DNA of 9,511 bases from an uncultured Paracoccaceae bacterium (lineage in GTDB: Bacteria; Pseudomonadota; Alphaproteobacteria; Rhodobacterales; Rhodobacteraceae). Location: NCBI GenBank assembly GCA_938038825.1, contig CALHST010000118.1, positions 1 through 9,511 of the forward strand. Reading direction: 5' to 3'. The notes below the pieces were generated by a model. It saw only the letters and a program-made list of their open reading frames with translations. It searched no databases and was not told where the DNA came from. Positions 1 to 6,682 of this stretch are shown here, one piece after another. The position numbers and the translations under genes are program-made. Numbering within the stretch: position 1 is the stretch's first letter; each line of letters starts with the position of its first letter.

Positions 1-777
1 ATGGGCGACAATGACGCCATCGATGCAGCGGGCCATGATCGCCGCGACCTGAGTGAACGGGTTCTCAAACTTTTCCTAATGCACGCCCTGCGCGACGGCT
101 ATTTTCACGCGGATATGCACCAAGGCAATCTTAAGGTGCACGCTAACGGCGATATCATCGCCTATGATTTTGGGATCATGGGCCACATCGACGAATACAC
201 TCGGCGCGTCTATGCCGAGATTCTGTTTGGCTTCATCCGCAAAGACTACAAGCGTGTCGCGGAGGTCCACTTCGAGGCCGGCTATGTCCAGGCCGACAAA
301 GACGTCGATGAATTCGCCCGCGCTTTGCGCGCCGTGGGCGAGCCGATCTTTGGTATGGATGCTAATAACATCTCGATGGGTCGTCTCCTGAACTATCTGT
401 TCGAGGTCACCGAACGCTTTGGCATGGAAACCCGGACCGAACTCATCCTGCTGCAACGCACGATGGTTGTGGTTGAAGGCGTTGCGCGCTCGCTCAACCC
501 AAATATCAACATTTGGCAAGTCGCCGCCCCCATCGTAACGGATTACATCCGCAAATCGGTTGGACCCCAAGCTGTGCTCTCAGATCTCGCCAAAACCGCC
601 CGCGTCATGGCCCGCTTTGGTCCACGCCTGCCACGATTGGTTGAAACCGCCCTGATCCGCCAGGCCGACGTGATGCCGCCGCCGCGCCAAGGTTTTTGGC
701 GTTGGATAGTGCTGACAGCCGCGCTGGCCGCCCTTGCGGGTGGCGCAATGACAAAGTTGTTCGAGGCGCTAATTTAG
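1..777 (+). CDS. ubiB: UbiB/ABC1 family protein kinase-like ubiquinone biosynthesis protein, C-terminal part
   Basis: This is the C-terminal 258 residues of a UbiB (ABC1/ADCK/COQ8) protein; the family is usually about 500 residues, so roughly the first half lies upstream of the window. The ATG at base 1 is almost certainly an internal Met, because the reading starts just ahead of the catalytic loop. Visible motifs are the catalytic loop HADMHQGN (His36, Asp38, Asn43) and the metal-binding DFG (Asp56-Gly58). The family's N-terminal KxGQ helix and the nucleotide-binding lobe are missing from view. A hydrophobic segment at about residues 229-250 near the C-terminus fits the membrane anchor of UbiB. 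Members are atypical kinase-fold ATPases needed for the aerobic ubiquinone pathway, acting at the inner membrane. The loop reads HQGN where HPGN is usual, a small deviation. Family assignment is strong; the exact role is inferred from the family. Confidence 0.9.
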   Translation: MGDNDAIDAAGHDRRDLSERVLKLFLMHALRDGYFHADMHQGNLKVHANGDIIAYDFGIMGHIDEYTRRVYAEILFGFIRKDYKRVAEVHFEAGYVQADKDVDEFARALRAVGEPIFGMDANNISMGRLLNYLFEVTERFGMETRTELILLQRTMVVVEGVARSLNPNINIWQVAAPIVTDYIRKSVGPQAVLSDLAKTARVMARFGPRLPRLVETALIRQADVMPPPRQGFWRWIVLTAALAALAGGAMTKLFEALI

Positions 778-849
778 GCACCGCACGGTACGGTTTTGGA
801 CTGCGTAACGTTACTCGCAAGGCGAACATAACTTCGCTATAGTGGGCTC
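778..849 (+). promoter_or_regulatory. Short intergenic leader with palindrome and possible -10 box
   Basis: The gap between the UbiB gene and the Fe-S protein gene holds a perfect 10-base palindrome, GTAACGTTAC, at 805-814. A TATAGT at 838-843 resembles a -10 hexamer, and a 5-bp inverted repeat (GCGAA/TTCGC) lies at 822-837. No convincing -35 hexamer lies at the expected distance from TATAGT. There is also no clear Shine-Dalgarno sequence before the ATG at 850. If TATAGT is a real -10 box, transcription would begin at or next to the ATG, giving a leaderless mRNA. This is a suggestion from spacing only; read-through from the UbiB gene is equally possible. Confidence 0.25.
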
Positions 850-1833
850 ATGGCCAAGCCAAATCCATACCGCCCGTTTACGCCCGACCCAGATCAAATG
901 GCCCGCTGGCCGGACGTTTCGGGCAACACGATCAACGGACTGGATGACCCCAATCCCCGCAACCCGTCCATCGTCTATTGGGCACCCAATCCTGACGACA
1001 TTCCGCATGGCGAAATGCAGCGCTGGTTCTACACTGTCGACCCGGGCGATCCGCGTTTTGCTGAGGCCCGCAACCAGCGCCAAAGGATGCTCGCCACGCC
1101 GCCAGAACCGGTGCGCCCAACTCCAATTCAGCGCAGCCCAGACGATTGGACATTTTCCCTACAGGATTTTGTAAATAAAGGAGACTGCGAGAAAATTGGA
1201 GTCGCGAAGATGGACCCCGCTTGGGTTTACGAAGGCCATTCGGTCAGCCAACCTCGCGTCATCATTGCTGGTGTCCAACACGAATATTCCGAAATTTCCA
1301 AGGCCCCGGCGTCTGCTGGTGGCGCGGAAGTCATGGCCCAATACAACCGTGCTATGGCCGTCGCGCTCAAGATCTCAAACTGGCTGCGCGGGCAGGGCTG
1401 GGATGCAAAACCCGTGACCGGCCCAATGGCTGGGGACATCACTCTGATCCCGCCAGCGCTTGCCTGCGGCTTTGGGGAACTCGGCAAGCATGGCTCTATC
1501 ATAGACCGCGATATGGGCGCTTCGTTTCGACTTGCTGCCATCCTAACAGACGCCCCCTTCACGACCACCCCATCCGCCGATCACGGCATTGACGGGTTTT
1601 GCCAAAACTGCCGCATCTGTGAAGACGCCTGTCCACCCAGCGCGTTGTTTCCGGAAAAACAAACAGTGCGTGGACACAAAAAATGGTATGTCGACTTTGA
1701 CGCCTGCCTGCCCTTTTTCAATGAACACCAAGGCTGCGCAATCTGCATCGCAGTTTGCCCGTGGTCACGTCCCGGCTTAGGATTCAACCTCGCCCAAAAA
1801 CTCAAGCGCCGCGCGGACCGATTGGGAACTTAA
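850..1833 (+). CDS. Soluble reductive-dehalogenase-like (RdhA/QueG-related) double [4Fe-4S] protein
   Basis: A 327-residue protein with two ferredoxin-type motifs near the C-terminus: C251-x2-C254-x2-C257-x3-C261-P and C286-x9-C296-x2-C299-x3-C303-P. The second is followed by WSRPG. This pair, with the segment IPPALACGFGELGKHG upstream and the region VIIAGVQHEYSEISKAPAS further N-terminal, matches the layout of the cobalamin-dependent reductive dehalogenase core. The epoxyqueuosine reductase QueG shares that fold. It has no twin-arginine or other signal peptide, no membrane segment, and neither the full length of respiratory RdhA (about 450-550 residues) nor the extra reductase domain of catabolic RdhA. 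It is therefore probably cytoplasmic, taking electrons from an unknown partner. No rdhB anchor gene is next to it. The ATG at 850 is the only start before an in-frame stop at 829-831. Cobalamin binding and substrate are inferred. It may not act on organohalides at all. Confidence 0.8.
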   Translation: MAKPNPYRPFTPDPDQMARWPDVSGNTINGLDDPNPRNPSIVYWAPNPDDIPHGEMQRWFYTVDPGDPRFAEARNQRQRMLATPPEPVRPTPIQRSPDDWTFSLQDFVNKGDCEKIGVAKMDPAWVYEGHSVSQPRVIIAGVQHEYSEISKAPASAGGAEVMAQYNRAMAVALKISNWLRGQGWDAKPVTGPMAGDITLIPPALACGFGELGKHGSIIDRDMGASFRLAAILTDAPFTTTPSADHGIDGFCQNCRICEDACPPSALFPEKQTVRGHKKWYVDFDACLPFFNEHQGCAICIAVCPWSRPGLGFNLAQKLKRRADRLGT

Positions 1834-1840
1834 ATCAGTC

Positions 1841-1895
1841 TTTCTTTTGGGTAAAAATACCTCGGGGTCTGGGGCGGCGCCCCAGTCCAACCCCG
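1841..1895 (+). repeat. Box-plus-hairpin intergenic repeat, copy 1
   Basis: A conserved box (1841-1865) made of TTCTTTTGG, four bases, then AAATACCTCGG, runs into a GC-rich hairpin. A second copy in the opposite orientation lies at 3216-3272. The two boxes agree at 21 of 25 positions by my hand alignment. The hairpin stems differ in sequence but share a GGC-R-GCGCC apex. This looks like a small dispersed structured repeat doubling as a terminator between converging genes. Copy number elsewhere in the genome cannot be seen here. Confidence 0.6.
1863..1895 (-). terminator. Intrinsic terminator for the thiolase gene
   Basis: The inner stem CTGGGGC (1869-1875) pairs with GCCCCAG (1879-1885) around a 3-base loop. 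An outer stem CGGGGT (1863-1868) pairs with ACCCCG (1890-1895), leaving a 4-base bulge on one side. Read on the minus strand, the hairpin is followed within a few bases by a run of five T, so it suits termination of the thiolase transcript. On the plus strand there is no T-run, so termination of the Fe-S protein gene would be weaker. Confidence 0.6.
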
Positions 1896-1898
1896 ATA

Positions 1899-3074
1899 TC
1901 AAATCCGTTCGATAGCCAGTGCTATCCCTTGCCCACCACCAATACACATGGTGATCAGCGCGCGTTTGCCTTCAATGCGTTCAAGCTCGTACAACGCTTT
2001 CAAAGTGATGATCGCCCCCGTTGCGCCAACGGGATGACCCAGCGCAATAGCGCCGCCGTTCACATTCACTTTTGCCACATCTAACCCGAGTTCCCGGCTA
2101 ACCGCGACGGCTTGCGCCGCAAAGGCTTCGTTGGATTCAACTACATCGAAATCACCAGAAGAAAGTCCTGTTTTTTCGAGTAACCTGCGCACCGCAGGAA
2201 CAGGACCAATCCCCATGACTTCCGGGCGCACGCCTGCATGGGCATACCCCAATATTCGAGCCTTGGCTTTTAATCCGGCTTTCTCAGCCGCGTCCGCGGA
2301 GGCCAAAATGACCGCCGCGGCCCCATCATTGATGCCCGACGCGTTACCCGCTGTCACGGACCCATCTTTTTGAAAAACAGGGCGTAAACCGGCCAAGGCT
2401 TCGGCGGTAGTCGCTTTGGGATGTTCATCTGTCCCAAAGGCAACCATGTCGCGTTTGACGCGAACCTCAATTGGTGTGATCTGGCTTGCGAAATGCCCGG
2501 CGGCAATGGCAGCAGCGGCCCGAGACTGGCTTTGCATGGCAAATGCGTCTTGGTCTTCACGTGTGATCTGATGTTCGATTGCGACGTTTTCCGCTGTGAC
2601 ACCCATATGGCCGGTGCCGAATGGGCAGTTCAAGGCGCCCAGCATCATGTCCAGCGCACGCACATCACCCATCTTTGCGCCAAAGCGCTGATCCGGAACG
2701 ATAAACGGGGATCGGGACATGTTTTCTGCACCTCCCGTCAAGGCAAAATCGGCGTCACCCATGGCGATGGATTGCAATCCCGAGACAATCGCCTGCACGC
2801 CGGAGCCGCACAGTCGGTTCACGTTCATAGCAGGCACTGTATCGGGCACGCCAGCTTCGATTGCCGCCACGCGCGACAGATACATGTCGCGGGGTTCTGT
2901 GTTGATCACATGACCAAACACAACTGTTCCTATCTGGGATCCGTCGACGCCGGACCGCTCTAACGCGGCTTTACTGACAGCTGTCGCGAGGTCGCCGGGT
3001 TTGGTTCCTGCAAGGCTTCCACCAAAGGTGCCAATCGCGGTGCGGGCACCGTCCAAAATAACAACGTCTTGCAT
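1899..3074 (-). CDS. bktB: Acetyl-CoA acetyltransferase / beta-ketothiolase (BktB type)
   Basis: A complete 391-residue thiolase, the usual family length. It has the nucleophile Cys89 in NRLCGSG, His347 in GHP and Cys377 in CIGGGQG, which form the catalytic triad of biosynthetic thiolases. The stretches TEPRDMYLSRVAA and GHMGVTAENVA resemble the BktB beta-ketothiolase of polyhydroxyalkanoate producers more than plain PhaA, from memory of those sequences. Such enzymes condense two acyl-CoA to 3-ketoacyl-CoA plus CoA, or run the reverse cleavage, in the cytoplasm. BktB also accepts propionyl-CoA. The start is well supported: AGGAG at 3081-3085, six bases before the ATG. No phaB, phaC or beta-oxidation gene is next to it, so the pathway is not given by context. 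Thiolase identity is very secure; the BktB substrate range is inferred. Confidence 0.93.
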   Translation of the reverse strand: MQDVVILDGARTAIGTFGGSLAGTKPGDLATAVSKAALERSGVDGSQIGTVVFGHVINTEPRDMYLSRVAAIEAGVPDTVPAMNVNRLCGSGVQAIVSGLQSIAMGDADFALTGGAENMSRSPFIVPDQRFGAKMGDVRALDMMLGALNCPFGTGHMGVTAENVAIEHQITREDQDAFAMQSQSRAAAAIAAGHFASQITPIEVRVKRDMVAFGTDEHPKATTAEALAGLRPVFQKDGSVTAGNASGINDGAAAVILASADAAEKAGLKAKARILGYAHAGVRPEVMGIGPVPAVRRLLEKTGLSSGDFDVVESNEAFAAQAVAVSRELGLDVAKVNVNGGAIALGHPVGATGAIITLKALYELERIEGKRALITMCIGGGQGIALAIERI

Positions 3075-3168
3075 GGGGATCTCCTGGGGTTGCTTTGGGA
3101 TAGCCTAACTGGGGCGGGGAAGAGGCTCTAGCCAAACGTTACGTCTTGTGTAGCTTTGATTTGCAGGA

Positions 3169-3183
3169 GCGCGCTTTGCGCGC
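3169..3183. other. GC hairpin in the divergent intergenic region
   Basis: GCGCGC (3169-3174) and GCGCGC (3178-3183) can form a 6-bp stem with a TTT loop. It lies about 95 bases upstream of the thiolase start and about 100 before the cysteine synthase-like gene. Neither strand has a T-run after it, so it is not an obvious terminator. Its role is unknown. The rest of 3086-3215 holds no gene that I can see and no convincing -35/-10 pair. Confidence 0.35.
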
Positions 3184-3215
3184 ACAGGATTTATTTGCGC
3201 GAGACCGCGCGGGTC

Positions 3216-3272
3216 TTGAGAGAGGCGCTGCCTCTCTCAAACTCTCACCGAGGTATTTGGAACCAAAAGAAG
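3216..3272 (-). repeat. Box-plus-hairpin intergenic repeat, copy 2
   Basis: This is the inverted partner of the copy at 1841-1895. The box occupies 3248-3272 on the minus strand, with TTCTTTTGG and AAATACCTCGG flanking four variable bases. The hairpin is a perfect 11-bp stem, TTGAGAGAGGC (3216-3226) with GCCTCTCTCAA (3230-3240), around a 3-base loop. On the plus strand the hairpin comes first and the box second. The box end supplies the purine-rich AGAAG just before the TTG start at 3283. The element thus lies in the 5' leader of the cysteine synthase-like gene, where it could weaken or tune expression. That last point is inference. Confidence 0.6.
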
Positions 3273-3282
3273 GGGTGCTGTT

Positions 3283-4254
3283 TTGGCGTTTAAGTCGGTT
3301 TTAGAGGTGATCGGTGGGACCCCGTCTGTCTGGCTGGATCGGTTGGTCGCAGATCTTGGGGTTAAAGGGCGTATTTTGGCGAAGTTAGATTATCTGAACC
3401 CGGGATATTCTAAGAAAGATCGGGCGGCTTTGGGTATCATTCGGGCGGCGGAAGAGGCGGGATCTCTGCGTCCAGGTCAGTGTGTTGTCGAGTTGACGTC
3501 TGGCAATATGGGAACAGGTTTGGCCATTGTTTGTGGCGTTCTGGGCTATCCGTTTGTTGCGGTGATGAGCCGGGGAAATTCAACTGAAAGGGCGGTGATG
3601 ATGCGGGCCCTGGGGGCTGAGGTGGTGTTGGTTGATCAAGCGCCGGGCGCGATTGTTGGCCAAGTCTCGGGCGCTGATTTGGCTTTGGTAGAAGAGGTTG
3701 CGACGTGCATCACACAAGACCGAGGTTGTTTTCGAGCAGACCAGTTTCACCATGCAGGAAATGCGCAGGCACATTTTGATGGAACTGGGCAGGAGCTTTG
3801 GGAGGACAGTGATCAGAGTCTGACGAGCTTTGTGGATTTTGTGGGTTCTGGGGGAACATTGGCTGGGACACTGCGTGCCCTGAGGGCCCAAAACGCGGCA
3901 GTTCGCGGCTATGCTGCAGAACCAGCTGGTTCATCTGTGTTGGCAGGGCAGGCGGTCACGCAAGCTGCGCACCCCATTCAGGGCGGCGGATATGCGATGG
4001 CTGAGCTGTCTGCCTTAAAAGAGGTGCCTTTGGATGGGTTTGTCTCGGTACCCGGGGAAGCGGCGCGTGACATGGCGCGACGTCTCGCGCGGGTTGAGGG
4101 GATCTTTGGCGGCTTTTCTGCCGGGGCGAATATTTGGGCTGCAGCGGAGCTGCTGAAGGGGGCCGAGGCCGGTGGTGTTGTTGGCGTGGTAATATGCGAC
4201 AGTGGTTTGAAGTATCTTTCAACCGATTTGTGGATCGAGCAGGACGCGCCCTGA
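3283..4254 (+). CDS. Divergent PLP-dependent cysteine synthase family protein
   Basis: A 323-residue fold-type II PLP enzyme of the cysteine synthase / cystathionine beta-synthase family. The PLP lysine is Lys45 in NPGYSKKDR (canonical NPGGSVKDR). The substrate loop is TSGNMGTG with Asn75 (canonical TSGNTGIG). GSGGT near residue 190 binds the PLP phosphate, and CDSGLKYLST near the C-terminus holds the Ser that contacts the PLP ring. QFHHAGNAQAHFDGTG matches the CysK segment before the small domain. CysK makes cysteine from O-acetylserine and sulfide, but several conserved positions differ here, so another beta-replacement donor or nucleophile is possible. The start is a TTG with AAGGGG seven bases ahead; no ATG or GTG fits nearby in frame. 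Codons seem richer in T (GTT, TTG, TCT) than in neighbouring genes, by eye. The 3' end overlaps the opposite gene by 36 bases. Confidence 0.85.
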   Translation: MAFKSVLEVIGGTPSVWLDRLVADLGVKGRILAKLDYLNPGYSKKDRAALGIIRAAEEAGSLRPGQCVVELTSGNMGTGLAIVCGVLGYPFVAVMSRGNSTERAVMMRALGAEVVLVDQAPGAIVGQVSGADLALVEEVATCITQDRGCFRADQFHHAGNAQAHFDGTGQELWEDSDQSLTSFVDFVGSGGTLAGTLRALRAQNAAVRGYAAEPAGSSVLAGQAVTQAAHPIQGGGYAMAELSALKEVPLDGFVSVPGEAARDMARRLARVEGIFGGFSAGANIWAAAELLKGAEAGGVVGVVICDSGLKYLSTDLWIEQDAP

Positions 4255-4956
4255 CGCTGTGAGTAAGTGGCACGTTGTGTCTTCAAAGACGGCGACAGAT
4301 AGGGGTTTGCCAAAGCCTGCGCCACTGTCCAGATTGACCCGGTTTCCGTAATTCGTGGCTGATTCAACCGGGGTATGGCCATGCACAACAAGACGGGGGT
4401 GTTTTCTTTGATCGTCGTGAAAGTCTTGACGAATCCAGATCAGATCTTCTTCGGTTTGATCCGCCAGCGGAACACCGGGACGGATACCCGCATGTACAAA
4501 AAGTAAGGGACCGCGTTCTTTGTACAGGGTCAGGGACCGCAAAAAATCGATATGGGCTTGTGGGACCGCCGCGCGTGCTTCGGCATGTACGTCTTTGACG
4601 CGGCGGGTTCCGGATGCATCAACCCCATAAGATGCCATGGTCGTATCCCCCCCAAGACGCGGATGCAGCCAATAGAGTTCGACCATCATATAGGGGTCTT
4701 CCAGCGGGGGGCTTTGCATGAACATGCTGAACATGCGGTCATGGTTCCCCATGAGGTAGGTCCAATTGCGTTTTGATTTTTGACCATCCACAAGCAAGTC
4801 GAGTACAGCTTTGCTGTCCGGGCCGCGATCCGTGTAGTCCCCAAGAAAAACGATCTGTGCGTCTGGGCCACCGTCGTCTTCAATCAATGCCAGCACCCGG
4901 TGAAGTTCTGCCAGTTGGCCATGGATGTCACCAATAGCGTAGATAGGGTCTGACAT
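4219..4956 (-). CDS. Metallophosphoesterase, PPP/ApaH-like serine/threonine phosphatase family
   Basis: A 245-residue protein with the full set of metal-binding motifs of the PPP superfamily: GDIHG (Asp10, His12), GDYTDRGP (Asp40), GNHD (Asn71, His72), VHAG (His155) and HGHT (His192, His194). This family includes bacterial PrpA/PphA protein phosphatases and ApaH dinucleoside tetraphosphatase, and the sequence alone does not settle which substrate applies. It has no signal peptide and is probably cytoplasmic with two Mn or Fe ions. I chose the ATG at 4956 because GAGG lies five bases ahead; an upstream in-frame TTG at 4974 would add six residues but lies inside the terminator hairpin region. 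It is on the same strand as serC-serA, 70 bases downstream of serA, but a terminator stands between. A link to serine metabolism is therefore unproven. Confidence 0.9.
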   Translation of the reverse strand: MSDPIYAIGDIHGQLAELHRVLALIEDDGGPDAQIVFLGDYTDRGPDSKAVLDLLVDGQKSKRNWTYLMGNHDRMFSMFMQSPPLEDPYMMVELYWLHPRLGGDTTMASYGVDASGTRRVKDVHAEARAAVPQAHIDFLRSLTLYKERGPLLFVHAGIRPGVPLADQTEEDLIWIRQDFHDDQRKHPRLVVHGHTPVESATNYGNRVNLDSGAGFGKPLSVAVFEDTTCHLLTASGRVLLDPQIG

Positions 4957-4975
4957 TGTGGCCTCGTGTCGCAAA

Positions 4976-5001
4976 ACACTGCCCCAAGATAGGGGCAGTG
5001 T
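4976..5001 (-). terminator. Intrinsic terminator after serA
   Basis: A perfect 10-bp inverted repeat, ACACTGCCCC and GGGGCAGTGT, surrounds a 6-base loop. Read on the minus strand, the right arm ends in T and continues TTT, giving a short U-run. It begins 25 bases beyond the serA stop and ends 19 bases before the ATG of the phosphoesterase gene. It should end most serC-serA transcripts, leaving the downstream gene to read-through or its own promoter. Confidence 0.85.
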
Positions 5002-5026
5002 CTGTTCTATCGCAGAGAAAGGCGTT

Positions 5027-6619
5027 TTAGGCTACCTCGAACTCCAGCGGTTTGACTTGTTGGAACATGCCTGTGCTTTCCAGCGTGTTCAGAACCTCTG
5101 GTGCGATGGGATGGTCGACATATAGCAGGGCGATGGCTTCGCCGCCTACATCCGACCGGCCAAGCGTAAAGTTCGCGATATTCACACCGTTTTTGCCCAT
5201 GGTATTCCCCAGCAGGCCGATGATGCCAGGGACATCTTCGTTGGTGGTGTAAAGCATGTGTGCGCCGATTTCAGCGTCAATATTGATGCCTTTGATCTGG
5301 ATAAAGCGTGGTTTCCCGTCTGAAAACACAGTGCCCGCGATGGAGCGTTCGCGCGTATCCGTGACAACTGACACTTTGATATAGCCGTCAAAGGCCCCGG
5401 ATTTGTCCTGATTGGTGGTCGAGATCTGGATGCCTTTGTCTTTGGCGATAAACGGGGCAGACACCATGTTCACATCCGGGTTTACCCGTTTCATGATGCC
5501 CGCAACCACCGAGCAGTTCAGCGCGGCCAAATTCATTTCTGACACAGAGCCATCGTAAAGGATGTTGATCGCTTTGATGGGTTCATCTGTCAGTTGGCCA
5601 ATAAAGCTGCCCAAATGGCCTGCAAGCTTGACCCATGGGCCCATCACCTTGGCCTCTTCCGCTGTCATAGATGGCATGTTCAGCGCGTTTTCAACGGCCC
5701 CATCCAGCAGGTAGTTGGACATTTGTTCCGCGACTTGCAGGGCCACGTTTTCCTGAGCTTCGGTGGTTGCCGCGCCCAAATGTGGGGTGCAGACAACGTT
5801 GGGCAAGTTGAACAGGGCGTTTTCCTTGGCGGGCTCTTCGGCGAATACGTCAAAGGCAGCGCCGGCAACGTGACCGGATTTCAGCGCCTCGGCAAGGGCG
5901 TCTTCGTCGACCAGACCACCACGGGCACAGTTCACAACCCGGACGCCGGGCTTCATCTTGGCGATGGCCTCTTTGGACAGCATGCCGCGCGTTTGATCTG
6001 TGGCGGGTACGTGCAGCGTGATGAAATCTGCACGAGGGAGGAGCTCTTCGAGCTCAACCTTTTCAACGCCCATCTTGTCGGCTTTTTCCTGGCTGAGGAA
6101 GGGATCATAGGCGATGACCTTCATCTTCAGCCCTTTAGCGCGATCGCACACGATCCCGCCAATATTGCCCGCACCAATGACCCCCAAAGTTTTGTTGGTC
6201 AGCTCAACGCCCATGAATTTGGACTTTTCCCATTTGCCAGCATGAGTCGATGTCGATGCCTCGGGGATTTGGCGCGCCACGGCAAACATCATGGCAATTG
6301 CGTGCTCGGCTGTGGTGATCATGTTTCCAAAGGGTGTGTTCATGACGATCACACCTTTCTTGGACGCGGCTTCCTTGTCGATGTTGTCGGTACCGATCCC
6401 GGCGCGACCGATGACTTTCAGGTTGTCAGCGGCATCCAGGATTTTTGCGGTCACTTTGGTGGCGGAACGGATGGCAAGACCGTCGTATTGGCCAATCACT
6501 TCGCGCAGTTTCTCTTTGTCTTTGCCAAGATCGGGCATGAAATCGACGTCGATCCCGCGGTCACGGAAGATCTGAACGGCGGTTTCGGAAAGTTTGTCAG
6601 AAACAAGTACTTTGGGCAT
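5027..6619 (-). CDS. serA: D-3-phosphoglycerate dehydrogenase
   Basis: SerA oxidises 3-phosphoglycerate to 3-phosphohydroxypyruvate with NAD+, the first step of serine synthesis, in the cytoplasm. The 530-residue protein is of the long type, in the style of the Mycobacterium tuberculosis enzyme. It has split substrate-binding segments, a Rossmann domain with GVIGAGNIGG near residue 145, catalytic Arg233 (NCARGG), Glu262 (FAEEPA) and His280 (HLGAAT), an intervening domain at about 315-450, and a C-terminal ACT domain from about 455. In this type the two C-terminal domains take part in serine feedback inhibition, which is inferred here. I chose the ATG at 6619, giving MPKVLVSDKLSE, because AAGGA stands eight bases ahead. 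A longer in-frame start at 6649 adds ten unconserved residues. It is 63 bases downstream of serC on the same strand, so the two are probably one operon. Confidence 0.97.
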   Translation of the reverse strand: MPKVLVSDKLSETAVQIFRDRGIDVDFMPDLGKDKEKLREVIGQYDGLAIRSATKVTAKILDAADNLKVIGRAGIGTDNIDKEAASKKGVIVMNTPFGNMITTAEHAIAMMFAVARQIPEASTSTHAGKWEKSKFMGVELTNKTLGVIGAGNIGGIVCDRAKGLKMKVIAYDPFLSQEKADKMGVEKVELEELLPRADFITLHVPATDQTRGMLSKEAIAKMKPGVRVVNCARGGLVDEDALAEALKSGHVAGAAFDVFAEEPAKENALFNLPNVVCTPHLGAATTEAQENVALQVAEQMSNYLLDGAVENALNMPSMTAEEAKVMGPWVKLAGHLGSFIGQLTDEPIKAINILYDGSVSEMNLAALNCSVVAGIMKRVNPDVNMVSAPFIAKDKGIQISTTNQDKSGAFDGYIKVSVVTDTRERSIAGTVFSDGKPRFIQIKGINIDAEIGAHMLYTTNEDVPGIIGLLGNTMGKNGVNIANFTLGRSDVGGEAIALLYVDHPIAPEVLNTLESTGMFQQVKPLEFEVA

Positions 6620-6682
6620 TTTGGATATCCTTAACATGGGCGCGCGCATTCCAGCGCCGCAAACCCGAATGAGTGAAAAAGC

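Noticed and set aside
780..797. ACCG/CGGT inverted repeat followed by TTTT after the UbiB gene as a terminator
   Set aside because: The stem is only 4 bp with a 7-base loop, too weak to call an intrinsic terminator with any confidence.
2421..2963. A 180-codon open frame on the plus strand opposite the thiolase gene
   Set aside because: It is antisense to a complete thiolase and its translation is rich in Cys and His with no family resemblance, as expected for a shadow frame.
1841..3272. The inverted repeats around the thiolase gene as ends of a transposon or cassette
   Set aside because: No transposase or target-site duplication is seen, the thiolase is an ordinary core-type gene, and the copies behave like intergenic terminator elements.
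5594..6634. A 346-codon open frame on the plus strand opposite serA
   Set aside because: It lies wholly antisense to a well-conserved serA, has no recognisable domain, and is the kind of long shadow frame produced by GC-rich codon bias.
6620..6649. Longer SerA start at 6649
   Set aside because: It adds ten residues not seen in the family, and AAGGA before the ATG at 6619 supports the shorter form.
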